A program made the position numbers and the translations under genes. A stretch of DNA of 64,000 bases from NCBI GenBank assembly GCA_949825025.1, contig OX463780.1:24692229-24756228 (forward strand), written 5' to 3'. The notes under the pieces were generated by a model that did not search any database, was not told where the DNA came from, and saw only the letters and a program-made list of their open reading frames with translations. Position 1 is the stretch's first letter. Every line of letters starts with the position of its first letter. The stretch is from Siphlonurus alternatus (Eukaryota; Arthropoda; Insecta; Ephemeroptera; Siphlonuridae). Positions 1 to 13,819 of the stretch are shown here, one piece after another.

Positions 1-290
1 GATTTCGATCGTGTTACTAAAATTTATAGCCAATGACTCCTTGACGCTCAAACTATGATATCAAGCAGTTGTTGTGTGTTAACTAGGGAGTTTCTACGTC
101 ACAATTTTCAGGTTTGCGAGCGGGTTGCATACTTTGCCCCTATTCTAATAATTCCTTCAGAGTCCCCAAATTTGAGTTAAAAAAATTGAAACTTAAGTCA
201 AACTTATTGTTAATATGTACCCTATCATAATGTAGTAGTTAAATTAAAATTTGAGTTGTAAGAGAATTCCCCATTGAAATGAGTGTGAGT
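1..290. other. AT-rich sequence, nothing recognised
   Basis: I see no coding exon, RNA gene or clear repeat here. The stretch leads into the palindromic element that begins near 291. Confidence 0.5.
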
Positions 291-744
291 GTAGTGATTA
301 GTGAGGTAAGTGATTTTTTTTAAAGATTTTATTTTCTGAAAATAATTTAACCTGCCCTATATTGAAAATGAAAAAAAAAAAAAAAAAAATCCATCATAGC
401 TTTACCACAAAAATTACCTTTGGCGTTTCGGAGGCACATCTTTATGGAACAGAAAACAGCTTTTTACTCAAACTTCGTGTGAACGGATAGCACCCAATTA
501 AAAAATGCTTACGTAATCTATATACGATGAATTCTTTAATGGATTTTCAAATAATATATTTTTTTTACCGGGCCATTGAAAAAAAACTTGAAATTTTTGT
601 GGGATAAGGATTTTCAAGATTTTTTAAAAAATATCTGTAAAAAAATTATTTTATTTGAGAATCCATTAAAGAATTCGCCATAGATTGAGTAGGTATTTTT
701 TAATTGTTATACTATAGTTCACATGCCTCCAAAACGCCAACTTT

Positions 745-790
<46 letters not shown>

Positions 791-898
791 GTGAAGCTAT
801 TTGGGATGAAATTTTTCGGTTTTCATTTCTCAATAGAGGGCAGGTTAAATTATTTTCAAAAAAAAAAAAAAAATGCAGTCGCTCGCTCTACTTTTTAA
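291..898. repeat. Palindromic MITE, family D copy 1
   Basis: The two halves are inverted copies of each other. AACCTGCCCTATATTGA near 350 mirrors TCAATAGAGGGCAGGTT near 830, and the motif around GAATTCTTTAATGG (531) recurs inverted near 665. A cleaner copy of the same family lies at 42542-43193. The right end reads CTCTACTTTTTAA, matching the TTAA-ending terminus of that copy. The left end is degraded, so the start is approximate. Two long homopolymers lie inside, one of them about 40 T at 750-789. There is no coding capacity, so it is a non-autonomous DNA element. Confidence 0.75.
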
Positions 899-938
899 CT
901 TCTACTTTTTAAAGTTATAATTTAAAAGATACCAGAAA

Positions 939-939
<1 letters not shown>

Positions 940-971
<32 letters not shown>

Positions 972-980
972 AATATATAT
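940..980. repeat. (AC)n(AT)n microsatellite
   Basis: A run of AC dinucleotides passes directly into AT dinucleotides. Confidence 0.9.
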
Positions 981-2272
<1,292 letters not shown>

Positions 2273-3265
2273 CTCCTGAAGGAGGAGAGAAAAGCCATCG
2301 ACAATCCGAGTCTCTTAAATTAATAATGCAAAAGAGCCGACTTACTCCTTCCCATTGAGCCACTCCAACTCTCGACCACCTTACCATTAAACCTAGACAT
2401 TAAATATTTATGTAGGGCTCTAGCTGTTGTCCTATTCTAAAACGTCATGAGATTTTCTTCTTCTCTTCTTCTTCCTAGGCTGCAGATAGGTACTTGCAAG
2501 ACAAGTGATTCGTGGTGACAGCTCACCTTGCTACTAGGAATATCTCTTTTACGTGCTCCTTTATTTAGAAGATCTAGTGGAGACAAGTATGAATAATTTA
2601 TGAAACCACCACAACTCAAACTACCAGCAAAGTTAGAACTTACCGCATTTGGCAGCACAGATTTTAATTGAACTATTTTTTATTAATGTTTTTTTTTAAA
2701 AGTTTACTCTTTACCATATACTCTTTTTTTGATTTTGATAAGAGGTTTTAACTTTAGAGCAATTACACAGGATTTAACGATGTATACCATAAAACTTTCA
2801 AACTTTATAATATTAAAAAGTAAAGCTTGTGTGAAAGATACAGCACTATATTATAATAAAGGCCAAATAAACAGTTAAAAATTAGTACACGCGATCAAAC
2901 GACAAATTTTGTAAAATTAGGAAGGGGGGAGTAAGAGAGATAGAAAGGGGGAAAGGAAGTTAAAATAGTGGAAAGTTGAAGGAATAGAAAGAGAAGTTAT
3001 TAAATTGGAATTTATGTGCATGGAATTTAGTGTGCCCGGCTAGATTACATGTTCATAAATCAAAATATTTAAAAAAAAAAAAAAATAGGTCCATAATTTC
3101 AGGGGATTCGGGCTTGATTGAATTATTTAAGAAAAATGCAAATATTAATAAATTATTGATAATACCTTTTATATGTCCATTTATGTCATTATAAATTCTT
3201 ATTAACAATATATATATTTACACTCTTTTACAGCAATGAAGTGATTATTAACTCTTCTGTTACAG
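2273..3265. other. AT-rich sequence, no gene recognised
   Basis: No supported exon. The last part, up to TTACAG at 3260-3265, looks like the polypyrimidine tract and acceptor of the exon starting at 3266. Confidence 0.4.
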
Positions 3266-3482
3266 GTTTCACACGGGTCCAAAGCGCTTAAGTTCTCTGA
3301 TGAAGGAATCTTTATCTCGCGACCCAGTGGCTCCAGTGCTGTGGGAGCCGCATTTGGCGGCCATGGACCGCCGAGTTCAGATGATTCTTCTCACCGTCAG
3401 AGACTGCATATCACGAGGCGGGGCTGTTGACTCCGTACTCATCAACGAATCGCACAACGTGGGTGTTGATAACGCATCCTAG
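3266..3482 (+). CDS. Terminal exon of an unidentified protein-coding gene
   Basis: A splice acceptor (CTTCTGTTACAG) is followed by an open frame that starts with one base completing a split codon, then Phe-His-Thr-Gly-Pro-Lys-Arg-Leu, and runs about 71 residues to TAG at 3480-3482. Base composition is GC-rich against an AT-rich surround, and the residue mix (mid-exon LWEPHLAAMDRRVQ) looks like folded protein rather than chance. I do not recognise the family. An internal Met at 3300 would give 60 residues, but the acceptor and the open frame upstream of that Met favour an exon. Upstream exons are not identified with confidence; a candidate block lies near 1081-1165. Confidence 0.45.
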
Positions 3483-5745
3483 GGTTGAAAATACGTTCCC
3501 TAACCTTCTTCATGCAGATCATTTATATATTATATCAATTGACATATCAACTACGTCCATATCAACAAAATATGTATGATCAAAATTTAAAAGGAAATAT
3601 TAATATTATATATTTAATGTATGTATATAATGAGCCTTCATCATTTCGTCGTTCTATATTAAATGTAAATGTAATTATGTAAGTAAGCAAGAATATCAAA
3701 TGACATACATAATGGTAAAAAATCAAATGCAGCAGCGTTGCGGTAACATCAAAAAGTGTTTGAGTGTGTGATTACTTTGGCAGCGAAAAAGAAAAAAAAA
3801 TAATACTATTTATATAGATAGAAAACAAAAAGGGAAAGCGGCGGATATAAACTATAAACATTATAAAAGCGGCTGTGATGTTGAAATAAAACAAGCCATT
3901 AAAACTGAATCTAGTGAAAAAAAAAAAATCATGTATGCTCAAGAAAATTTAAAAAAAAAAAGAGAGAAAATATATCATATATTTAAATTATATTGTGTCT
4001 AGTCTAAAAAATGAGACACCATATCTTCACTACACACTTCATAAATTTTTCTACTATTCTTTTATTGTTGTTATTTTTATATTCATCGAAAGTACTGAAT
4101 ATTATGGGAAAATATGAAGATAAAACTGACATTAAATACTTTAAAAGAAATCGTGCATGCATGGGTACGAATATTATATAAATATATATTATATGATATA
4201 TATTGGAGAACCTATCTTAAAGTTAATTTATAAAATTTTATTGTATATAAATACTTTTTAAGATGAATCAACGCTCATCCATAGTAAAGCTATATATTTT
4301 TGTCAAGTGTATTTTTGAGAATACGCACCTAAAATACAGATTCTATCTTGGTCTATATTTTCCCGAGATGAATATAAAAACAACATGTGAGTCCTGCATG
4401 ATGTTACAAAACTACATAAAAAGACTTTGATGTTAACATTCAATGTTTAATTATGTATCTTTTATAGTGTTGTCAACAACAATCGATGATCAAATATGGA
4501 CAAATCGAGTATAATACGAAGTTTGTCAACATCTTATACAAAGTTCACGTGCTTATCGGAGAAATAAGACGAGACTTTGAGACTTTTCCATTGTTGGTCA
4601 TCGAAATGTTGCTTGCTTGGTTATGGAACGTCACGACTCAAATGTTCCTAATAAAACAGGATTATAATTTAACTGTGTGCAGTGATATAAAACCAAAGCA
4701 GAGAATAAAAATGCTGCACAATGTTGTGATTTTGTATAAATAATAAAAAAAAGTTTTTTAGTGTTTAAGTTAAATAATTTTTTTTAATTTATAACTTGGC
4801 TTTTGTTATCATGTTATTTTGGGGGAATAATTTCTTTTGTTTTGTAATTATTTTTCTTTGTGTTATTTGCTGGATATAAGATCTCAGTAAATTTTACAAC
4901 TGTGACTCGATTGATTGATTGAATTTTGTTTTATTTGTGTAATCGTAAATTTGGTTTTGTATATAAAATTAACAAAATTGCAAGCATACCTGTGAACTAT
5001 GTGGAAAGTTGTAAATTAATGTTAAAAAATATAAAATAATATACATTATTAAAATACTGAAAGTTTTTACATTTAATTATTTAGTTACCTCCAAATCCTG
5101 AATAAAATTATATGCATGCAATGGTGGACGGCGTCGACGCAATGTGAGACCTTTTCATCGCGAAGAATGTGATAAGAATGATGTTAGTTAAAACAGTATG
5201 TCATACTTATCCTAATATGCTATCAATACTATACCATGTACATTCATGCATGCATAACTATTTGTTTTCATTTTATGATAATGATTGTTAAGAACTCGTG
5301 ATACGCACTCATGTGATATTCTCGGATTTATTAAACAATTTCATTTTAACGCGAATTTAAATGATAAATAATATATAAATAAAAGAATGATATATTTATA
5401 TAATACTGTACATTATAATATGCAATATATCGTATTCAATAAAAATATTTTCTCACGCTGAATATTTTCGCTTCGTTCGATCTGAAAATGTTATAACCTC
5501 GCTGGATGTGTGTGAAAGTCCATTCAAACAGCTAGTTTCTTTTTAACTGAAAAAACTCATTTGTCACCGCGTGTGACCCTGACTGCAGCCATGTTCTTCT
5601 CGCTCACCCTTTTTTACACTGGAACACCCCATTCCTCCTACATGCAGAGAGGAAGAAAAAATACAAGAGCTCCTAGAATAACATATCTGACGTCGTTTTT
5701 CATTTTCATATGTTAGCTGCTTGATTCTTGCAAAATATACACCTT
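3483..5745. other. AT-rich 3' flank or intergenic sequence
   Basis: This probably begins with the 3' UTR of the exon ending at 3482. An 85-codon open frame at 4486-4743 has no recognisable features and is not annotated. I see no RNA gene and no clear palindromic element. Confidence 0.4.
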
Positions 5746-5888
5746 TTGTACACTAGTCGCCTTGGAACATTTCCCACTTGCTTGCAGCCTTGTTAATCAC
5801 CATGCCCTCTGTATTATTCTTACAGGGCATGGTGATTAACAAGGCCGCAAAGGGAATAGAAAATTTCCGAGGCGACGACTGTACAAAT
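5746..5888. repeat. Short palindromic element, family H copy 1
   Basis: An inverted repeat. GTACACTAGTCGCC on the left mirrors GGCGACGACTGTAC on the right, and the centre is a near-perfect hairpin (CTTGTTAATCACCATG against CATGGTGATTAACAAG). A diverged second copy with the same core lies at 26109-26238, in an INTS13 intron. The size and symmetry suggest a foldback MITE. Confidence 0.75.
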
Positions 5889-7893
5889 GTGTTTGCAAAT
5901 ATATATATATATATTCAAATTATTCAAATAATTCTGATATTAAATTTTGTTTGTTATATTTATGAACATTAACTTCATTACTATTTAATTCAAAAAAGGA
6001 TTTTATTAGTATTAGACCATGTTGGATTTAGTTTCAAAAGTTTGGATGTTCAAATTTCCTGAATTTTATGCAACCAATCTTACACAACCGTTCAAAAAGT
6101 TGCATATCTTACAGGATGAAGTCAAAACCAAACCATGCGGATAGGAGTAGCGTTAAAGTGAAATGATACTCAAATTATACTATGTGCTATTAATTATCTA
6201 TAAACGGCAAACTGTTAAGAGATAAATAAATCATCATGCAGTGGCGTTGATTGCACAAGCTTATTATTTATTATACAGCAACCGCGTTTACAACTATTTA
6301 ACTATATATACTATTATATATTTGCAACTATCGTACATTTTTCAATATTATTATAAAATATGTAAAATAAATATACCTTCTTTATTTTATTATTGCAGAT
6401 GTTGATTATTTTGATGTTATAAAAGATATCGAATAATGTACTGCAATTTCTTCAGCAAAGAAAATATTATGCTATTATTAGAACAATTTTAATTTGATTA
6501 AAATATTCAAGACTGCACACCCGATAGTATATATTATAAATAATAAATATATTGCATAAATTATCACGTAAAATTGAAATTTCCTTACATATAAGAACCA
6601 TGGTAAAAAAAAAAAAAAAAAAAATAGAAATCCATTTATAACACCTGCTTCTATTCAAAAGTGTGAGATTTTTCATTCAACTATAGCTTTTTTTTCTTTT
6701 TTATTTCTGTCACATATAATAGACTTAAAGAATACGCGAAGGAAGGAGTAGACTTTGTGACCTACATAATAAAATAATGCTATACATTCCATATGTGAAT
6801 ATGTTATATATATAAATAATATATAAATGTTATACTATATTATGGCAGTAGCAGCGGTTTATGTTAAGAGCTCTATAGGACTGATTTATCTTTCTTAAAA
6901 CCTTTTTTTTTTGGCTTGTGCTTCTGTTACTGTAAGATAACGTAAAATATATGGAAATTTTGTTCAACTTTTTTTTTCTTAAAAAATCACTAAAAATGTA
7001 TGTATGTATGTATGTATTTTTTTTTTTTGGTACATGCCCATGAAGGTCGCTAAAGCTTTAAGTCCTTCTTTCATATTATTATATGACAGTTTTTAAGTAG
7101 GCTATATAGTAAAGAGCAAAGTTTAAATAGCAATGACACGAGAATTCAGTCAGTGCTATCGACTATTCATGATGCCAACGCTCAGAGTCTCATTTCCGTT
7201 CAATTCTATGATGTGTGTGCTTTTGCTAGCTTCCATGGTCATTCGTCGATCTCATCGCATTGCTGCTGGTGACAGAGGCAAAAGTGAGGTTTCCGGGTTA
7301 AAACGGTTTGATGATATAACTTTGTTGCTCATTCTGTTATAATAGTTACAAAATCGACTATATACATGCTTTATATATGTATATTATATATATCAGAAGG
7401 GTGCAAAAAGTAAAAAGTATTAACTCATATCAGACGAAACCATGCGACCGCACACCAAAAAGTGAGGTTGATCATGTATATATCGACACATAATATAATA
7501 TATGTCTACCAGCGCGAAGAAGGCGAAGAAGCAGAGTTAGCTAAACTATATACATGTATATTATATATAAAATATAATACACGGCTCTTATTTCTACGTC
7601 CATAAATATATACAATGCAAGATACAAGCTAAACTTTCAAGTGAAAAACATCATTCGCTTTTTCTGTTACTAACGAGTTTTACCATCAAGTAATATAATA
7701 TAGCGAGGAGAGAAAAAGTCGATGACCAGACTGGCTATTACACTGTTCTCACAGCAATGCTCAACATCTCAAAGTTTAAATGACTCTTATCTTTTTTGTT
7801 CTGCTTCTTTTACTAGCTCTTCCTATATTTTATACTTTTATCATAAAAGTAGTAACTTCTTTCAATGTGAGATAAAAATAATATAATTATCTA

Positions 7894-7896
<3 letters not shown>
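5889..7896. other. AT-rich intergenic sequence
   Basis: Contains homopolymers (an A run near 6604) and a short TATG run near 7001. I see no gene, RNA or transposon terminus that I can support. Confidence 0.4.

Positions 7897-7925
<29 letters not shown>
7897..7925. repeat. (TA)n microsatellite
   Basis: A short pure TA run. Confidence 0.9.
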
Positions 7926-7929
<4 letters not shown>

Positions 7930-8193
7930 ATATTAGATATACATACACGGTAGGTACACGTATTGGTATCAGTTTTGGAATAATGAAATTCCATGAATTT
8001 TCCATTTTTTTTCCAGTGATTTTTAAAAAATTCCAGGTATTTTTTAAATTTGTATACATATAGGGAAATGAAGGGGAGGAGGGGAGGGCGCTGCACCAAA
8101 AACAAGCTTTTAATACAATTTTGGAAGGCATATTATATTCACATATTATAATTGTAATAATATTATAATTGATATTAATTATAGTTTTTTAAT

Positions 8194-8257
8194 AATGGAC
8201 AATTCCTATTTGATTTTTTTTATTGCAGAAATGAATATAGGGTACCAAATTATGCTA

Positions 8258-8301
<44 letters not shown>

Positions 8302-8474
8302 TTTTTTTGAAACTCAGAACTATTTTTAAATAATTATTGAAAGTGCCAACTTAATTCAATAATTTTTTGAAAATAGTTCCACGGGTCTCAAAAAAATCTG
8401 AAAAATTCAGAGTAGATTTAGTGCCCTCATCTATTCATTTCTGCAATAAAAAATTTTCATGTAGGTTGTCCATT
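8194..8474. repeat. Palindromic MITE, family A2 copy
   Basis: Ends are ATGGACAA and TTGTCCAT. The next inner segment on each side is the family A signature: TATTGCAGAAATGAATA on the left, with its inverse on the right. A T-run of about 38 bases has expanded on the left arm. The element at 13404-13739 is the same subfamily. There is no coding capacity. Confidence 0.8.
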
Positions 8475-9230
8475 GTATAATTAAATGAAGAAACGATGGG
8501 ATTAAGTTTGTACTTGTTAAAAAAAAAGTATATTAACAGCTATAATTTTTATCTATAGCGAAAAGCATGACAATTTTTAAATTGAACTCAGCTCAAATTA
8601 ATTAAAAAAAATAACAGCAATTAAGTCGTAAAAAGTTTGAGCGTATATAGCGGGCAAAATTTTTGGAATTTGCATGAATAAAAAAATTCATGATCAAGTT
8701 TTTGATGAACATTTTAATTTATACAATTCTATTTTTTTTTTTTTTTTTTTTTTTTATTTCATTGTTTATTACATGATATTGTGCCAGCCAGGGATATACT
8801 CTCCCTGTCGGCCGCTACAGAATACATATTGGTTCTTCAAGATTTTAAGAAACAAAAATTATAATTTTAACATAACCAATTTATAAATAAACATAATAAT
8901 TTATATTTCAGCTATTATATCAGAAACGAAATGCACAAAAGAAAGTGAGACAAAACAAAATTCATGAATAATACCATAGAGTGATATATTTGGATAGAGG
9001 TAGTGCGCCCATGTTAAATTTTCAGACAAAAATTTTGGTCCCCCTCTCGTCACCTTTTTTGCCTTTTTGACAAAATAAACTACCTGCTTCAAAACTTGAG
9101 CATTTCACCGCGAGAGGACTCTCATCCAGATTTTCTCAATCTCGCCCTCATCTCTTTTTGTTTTCTCTAATTTCTCTGTCTTCACTCGCGTCACGTGGTC
9201 TAGCCAGCCTGCTGCACCCTGCAGAGTTTG

Positions 9231-10748
9231 CAAGTCTTTGAGGAGGGATGATCCGGTGTATCCCTCAAGAGAGCGTAACATGATACCTGCTGCATGTGCT
9301 ATACTCGTACGCATGCAGCGAGCTCAATACATGGCTGAAAATATCGACTCTAACGCTGCTGATTTTACACTTTCTTTTTTATCTTTCATTAATTATTGTT
9401 ATATATATTAAACTTGTAGTTATAATTTTATTTTACCATGACTATAAAAATGAAAACGAATTTTGCAATTAAACGTTCCTATTATTATATATATTATATA
9501 AAACATTATATATTATAAGCAGTGATAAAAGTGGACACGCGTTTTTGCCGGAACGCAAGTCAAGTACGGGTCGGGACAAACATCGGGGGGTCGCCGCAGT
9601 CGCGATTTTTTTTAAAGGGACGTGGCAGTTAATGTTTTTTTTTAACAATTAAATTACATATTTGGTACAATTAAATCATGAAATTACAGTTGAAAAATTG
9701 ATAAATATCTGCAGCTTAGAAATGTTATGCATTGATGTTCTATGCGCAACAATATCTCGTCGATTGAAAACTATATAAAGCATATTAACAAGCAGTAGAT
9801 AAAGTTTGCATGCTAGCTATATATATATATACCTGCATATATATTTTTTTTCTTATTGCAATGCATTCTTGAATAGAAGAACTCGAGTTATTTTAATTTT
9901 GTAATATAATGTAAAAACCATTCAGTTTGTCACGAAACAGAAAATAATTTCCTTAACCTGTTCCCTCCACAAACTTGTTGTTAATTATAGTTAAAATCTT
10001 TATTATGTACATTATTTGAAATTCCCGAAAAAAAATTTGGGATCGAATTTTTTATTCCTGCGCGGATCGATTGATTTAGGTACAAAAATTATAAAAAGGT
10101 TGGTCCTATAGGAGCCCCAGTTGTTAGCTGTTATCGACACGTCCTTATAGCATTTTGAGAGGTATTATGAAAAAATTAATTTCAAATTGTGTGGAGAGTA
10201 CTCAGGGGCGTAGACAAGGGGGGGGGGGTGTTATAACCCACTCCCCCTTGAGAGCTGAACCTTAGTAAATTTTAAGGGAAAAATAACAAAAAAAGGTACT
10301 CGACGGATACGATTTATATAAAATTTTATGAAAATTTTTCTTAAAAATAACTTTAAATAAAAATTTATATCCCCGAAAGTCCCGAAACACATCGTTAGTA
10401 CATCTTTAATTGATTTAAAATCCGTCTACATGCAGTATTATGATTATTTAAGTATACTATAATTCTATTACGTAGTATTCATTACTCATTTATTTATTTA
10501 TTTTTTATTCACCCAAGTACATATACAAAAAAAAAAAACATATATGACAAACAATTGAGGTGAAAAGGATAAAATACACAGCACAAGCAGCACCATAACA
10601 CAGTATGTGGTATTATATCCAATTTATAAGAAGAACAAAAACAAAACAAATGCATAATGATTAAAGTTAATAAAATAGAATAATAAGTCTGTTATTATTA
10701 ACATTGTCAAAATTAAAGTAAAATTAAATAGCACTTTTGATTATAAAA
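9231..10748. other. Non-coding interior with hAT-like fragments
   Basis: The stretch 9530-9625 resembles the subterminal region of the hAT-like elements at 18361 and 46784, sharing CGCCGCAG followed by GCGATTTTTTT. At 10203 a CAGGGGCGTAGAC sequence next to a G-run looks like another such terminus. No gene is seen. Confidence 0.35.
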
Positions 10749-11174
10749 TTATTGGTTCTGCGAACATAAGTCAACCAAATATGTCTTGCATAAACGCTTA
10801 AACACCACAGGGGGGTGGACGATCTTGAGGCTGGGCGGGAGTGTATTCCAGCTCATCACACTACGATACACATAACCATTTTTGAATGCAGTCGTTCTGG
10901 GCTTAGGCGGAATGAGTTTCTGCCCGCCCTCACCACGCACAGATACACCATGACGAATATTTGGCATAATATTAACATCGGTTCGTCCAGACAAACAACT
11001 ATTAAAAAATGAAAGATCATTGTACAAAAGCTGCATACCAAGGGGTAACAGCTTGGACTTATCCACAGAGGGTCCACAGAGGGTCATTATTAACTTATTT
11101 ATGTTTTTGTATATACGAAAAGACAACAATTTAAAATATAAAAATGTCGAAAATATTCCTCGCATGATCAGCAT
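10749..11174 (-). pseudogene. LINE ORF2 C-terminal fragment
   Basis: A 141-residue open frame whose second half has the layout of the C-terminal end of non-LTR retrotransposon ORF2 proteins: Tyr-Arg-Ser-Val-x-x-Trp-Asn-x-Leu-Pro, then Phe-Lys-Arg before a hydrophobic end. Upstream reverse-transcriptase motifs are absent, which is the usual result of 5' truncation. It lies between the inverted repeats of the 8970-12447 region. The family (CR1, L2 or Jockey type) cannot be settled by eye. Confidence 0.65.
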
Positions 11175-11282
11175 AAAAATAAAAATTATACATAGTATTT
11201 TATTATTTTTTAATTAATTATATAGTGTACTATATACATTTTACAATTACTAATAGTTTTATTGTTTAATGTATAGTATATA

Positions 11283-11601
11283 ATGGAGTATTGACCTCAA
11301 TTTTTTTTATTGCAGAAATGGATAGAGGGTGCAAAGTTATGCTACCCTGATTTTTTTCAGATTTTTTAGAGCCCGGGAACTATTTTGAAAAAATTATTGA
11401 AAGTTCTTTTTGTGACGTCACGAGACGCCGCTCCTTAAGAAAAAGATAGGACTTGCCGCCGCGTGACGTCACAAAAAGGAATTTCAATAATTTTTTAAAA
11501 ATACTTCCCGGGCTCTAAAAAATCTGAAAAAAATCAGGGTAGCATAACTTTGCACGCTCTATCCATTCCTGCAATAAAAAAAATTGAGGACAATACTCCA
11601 T
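11283..11601. repeat. Palindromic MITE, family A1 copy
   Basis: Nearly perfect foldback. Ends ATGGAGTATTG and CAATACTCCAT are flanked on the left by TA. Both arms carry the family A inner sequence. Two TGACGTCA palindromes (near 11416 and 11464) face each other across a short centre containing CTTAAGAAAAAGATAGGAC. The TA flank and short termini suggest a Tc1/mariner-type non-autonomous element. Confidence 0.85.
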
Positions 11602-12169
11602 ACCGGTTCAATCTTTAAATTTATTATTGCATGAAGTTAAAAAAATCCGATTTTTTAAATGTATTAATTGATGTACAGTATACTTAATGTAATAAATTGA
11701 TTTTCCTGTTTTGAAAATTTAAATATAAATATTTTTCTTGCTCGTACATCAGTACATCGTCTTAAAAAGTAGTCTATTTTTTATAAGAAAAAGTAGTGAC
11801 GAAAATATTGTAACTACATAAAATTTACTATTTACGTAATTTGCTGCAACTTTTCATCGAAAAAAAAAAATATAGTCCACGTCCCTTTTTCAAAAAAATC
11901 GTGCATCATGAAACTAATAAAAATAATATAAAAGTGGTTATTAGATTAATTACTTGACTTAATTAAAATTATTTACTCAAAGCTTTATTTATTACGATAG
12001 TGCAGGTATTGAAAAGAAATTAAAAAAATGGGGTGCAAAAAATATATAAAATTATAAAAAAATTGCATCAGGATACAAATATTCCTATAATTGCAGTACG
12101 CTCTGTCCGCCCTGCCTCTTTATTGTTATTTACTCTCGTAACCTAAGGATCTCGCACGTTTCTTTGAGG
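11602..12169. other. AT-rich sequence, nothing recognised
   Basis: No exon, RNA gene or repeat terminus that I can support. Confidence 0.4.
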
Positions 12170-12637
12170 GCAGACGCATCATCCCTCCTCTCTCCCCCGA
12201 GGATGTGCAGCAGGCTGGCTAGACCACGTGACGCGAGTGAAGACAGAGAAAACAAAAAGAGATGAGGGCGAGGTTGAGAAAATCTGGATGAGAGTCCTCT
12301 CGCGCTGAAATGCTCAAGTTTTGCAGCAGGTAGTTTATTTTGTCAAAAAGGCAAAAAAGGTGACGAGAGGGGGACACAAATTTTTGTCTGAAAATTTAAC
12401 ATGGGCGCACTACCTCTATCCAAATATATTTCTCTATGATAATACTAAGGAAACTACTTCTCATACAATCATCACTTTTATGATCATTATATGAAAGATT
12501 ATTTAGTACTATGATGAATTTTAACCATATTTGCTTTAATCAATTACTCATTGTATTAAGACTATGCTACAATATAATATTCACTTTAGACAATTTTTCA
12601 TATATCGTTAATTTTTGCTGCTATTTTAAAACAGATT

Positions 12638-12794
12638 ACGAAATTTGTGAGCTGAATATTTATACATACATATATACACACATACATACATACATACATA
12701 CATACATACATACATACATACATACATACATACATACATACATACATACATACATACATACATACATACATACATACATACATACATACATACA

Positions 12795-12877
<83 letters not shown>

Positions 12878-12923
12878 GAAATTTGTGAGCTGAATATTTA
12901 TACATACATATATACACACATAC

Positions 12924-12978
<55 letters not shown>
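12638..12978. repeat. Compound (CATA)n/(TA)n array with a duplicated unique block
   Basis: A (CATA)n tract (about 12663-12830) is followed by (TA)n. Then a unique block of about 50 bp containing CGAAATTTGTGAGCTGAA is repeated: first copy near 12638, second near 12876. A second (TA)n run follows to 12978. Long frames of Tyr-Ile or Met-Tyr-Val-Cys repeats here are not genes. Confidence 0.9.
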
Positions 12979-12983
<5 letters not shown>

Positions 12984-13154
12984 CATATACACACATATAC
13001 ACTAATATACACACATATACATCCACATACACACACATACATATATAATATATATTATATCAATATTATAAAAAAAAATGTAAAAATAACATATTTTGTT
13101 ATAATAGAAGATAAATAATATAAGAATTATAATTCATATTTTTCTATACATTAT

Positions 13155-13383
13155 AAAATAGAGAACAGCCACTCTTTAATTTGTTTTTTTATTGAGCGAT
13201 TGCATTCTAAATCTCTTAATGATACTGGGATTTCATTCCATAAACGTGGTATTAGATATTTCCACGTTCTATCATTAAATCTATTTATACTTTTAGGCGT
13301 AATAAGAGGATCTAAGACATATAAACGAGTATTGTGGTGGTGAATTCTTGGTAATTTATGTTCTTCCGATCTTACTATTCTAT
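13155..13383 (-). pseudogene. LINE ORF2 C-terminal fragment
   Basis: Read on the minus strand, one frame is open for about 75 residues and includes HHHNTRLYVLDPLI and later RLWNEIPVSLRDL. This is the pattern of LINE ORF2 tails (a His/Asn-Thr-Arg start, then Trp-Asn-x-Ile-Pro, then a short Lys-rich helix). It is truncated at both sides, with no catalytic motifs. Confidence 0.6.
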
Positions 13384-13403
13384 CTTACCTTGAAAAATCT
13401 GGA

Positions 13404-13739
13404 ATGGACAACATACATGGAAAAATTTTATTGCAGAAATTAATAGAGGGTACCAAATTATGCTACTGTGAATTTTTTCACATTTTTTTGAGACCTGGAA
13501 CTATTTTTAAATAATTATTGAAAGTCCTGTGATTTCAGTTGGCACTCCTGACTTCTTAATAAAAAGGATAGAGACTGGACGCCTATTGACGCCTCCAGGG
13601 GGCGTGGCCGCTCTTTCAAATAATTATTTAAAAATAGTTCTGCATGGGTTTCAAAAAATTCTGAAAAAAATCAGAGTAGCATAATTTGGTACCCTCTATT
13701 CATTTCTGCAATATTTTTTTTTCATGTATGTTGTCCATT
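13404..13739. repeat. Palindromic MITE, family A2 copy
   Basis: Ends TGGACAACATACATG and CATGTATGTTGTCCA. The inner arms carry TTGCAGAAATTAATAGAG and its inverse. The centre differs from A1 copies (GACGCC repeats, no full TGACGTCA). Confidence 0.8.
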
Positions 13740-13819
13740 ACATTGCAAATTATAATATCTTAAATTTATGAAAACTCCATAAAATAATTATCATAAAAAT
13801 GAAAAATCAATATTTCTAA

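Larger units (their letters stand above)
8970..12447. mobile_element. Region bounded by 260-bp inverted repeats; probable composite DNA element
   Basis: Sequence at about 8970-9230 recurs in inverted orientation at about 12170-12447. Examples are GATAGAGGTAGTGCGCCC against GGGCGCACTACCTCTATC, and CACGTGGTCTAGCCAGCC against GGCTGGCTAGACCACGTG. The arms are very similar over roughly 260 bp. Between them lie a LINE tail (10749-11174) and a family A1 MITE (11283-11601), both probably later insertions. I could not identify a transposase or a clear target duplication. It could be a decayed element with long inverted termini or an inverted duplication of a shorter repeat. Confidence 0.6.

Noticed and set aside
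704..898. Poly-Phe open frame
   Set aside because: Caused by a T homopolymer inside the family D MITE.
4486..4743. 85-codon plus-strand open frame
   Set aside because: AT-rich composition, no recognised motif, no splice signals and no family resemblance; likely chance.
12511..13042. Met-Tyr-Val-Cys and Thr-Tyr-Ile-His repeat frames; also considered as a CRISPR-like array
   Set aside because: They come from a (CATA)n/(TA)n tract. There are no unique spacers of constant length.
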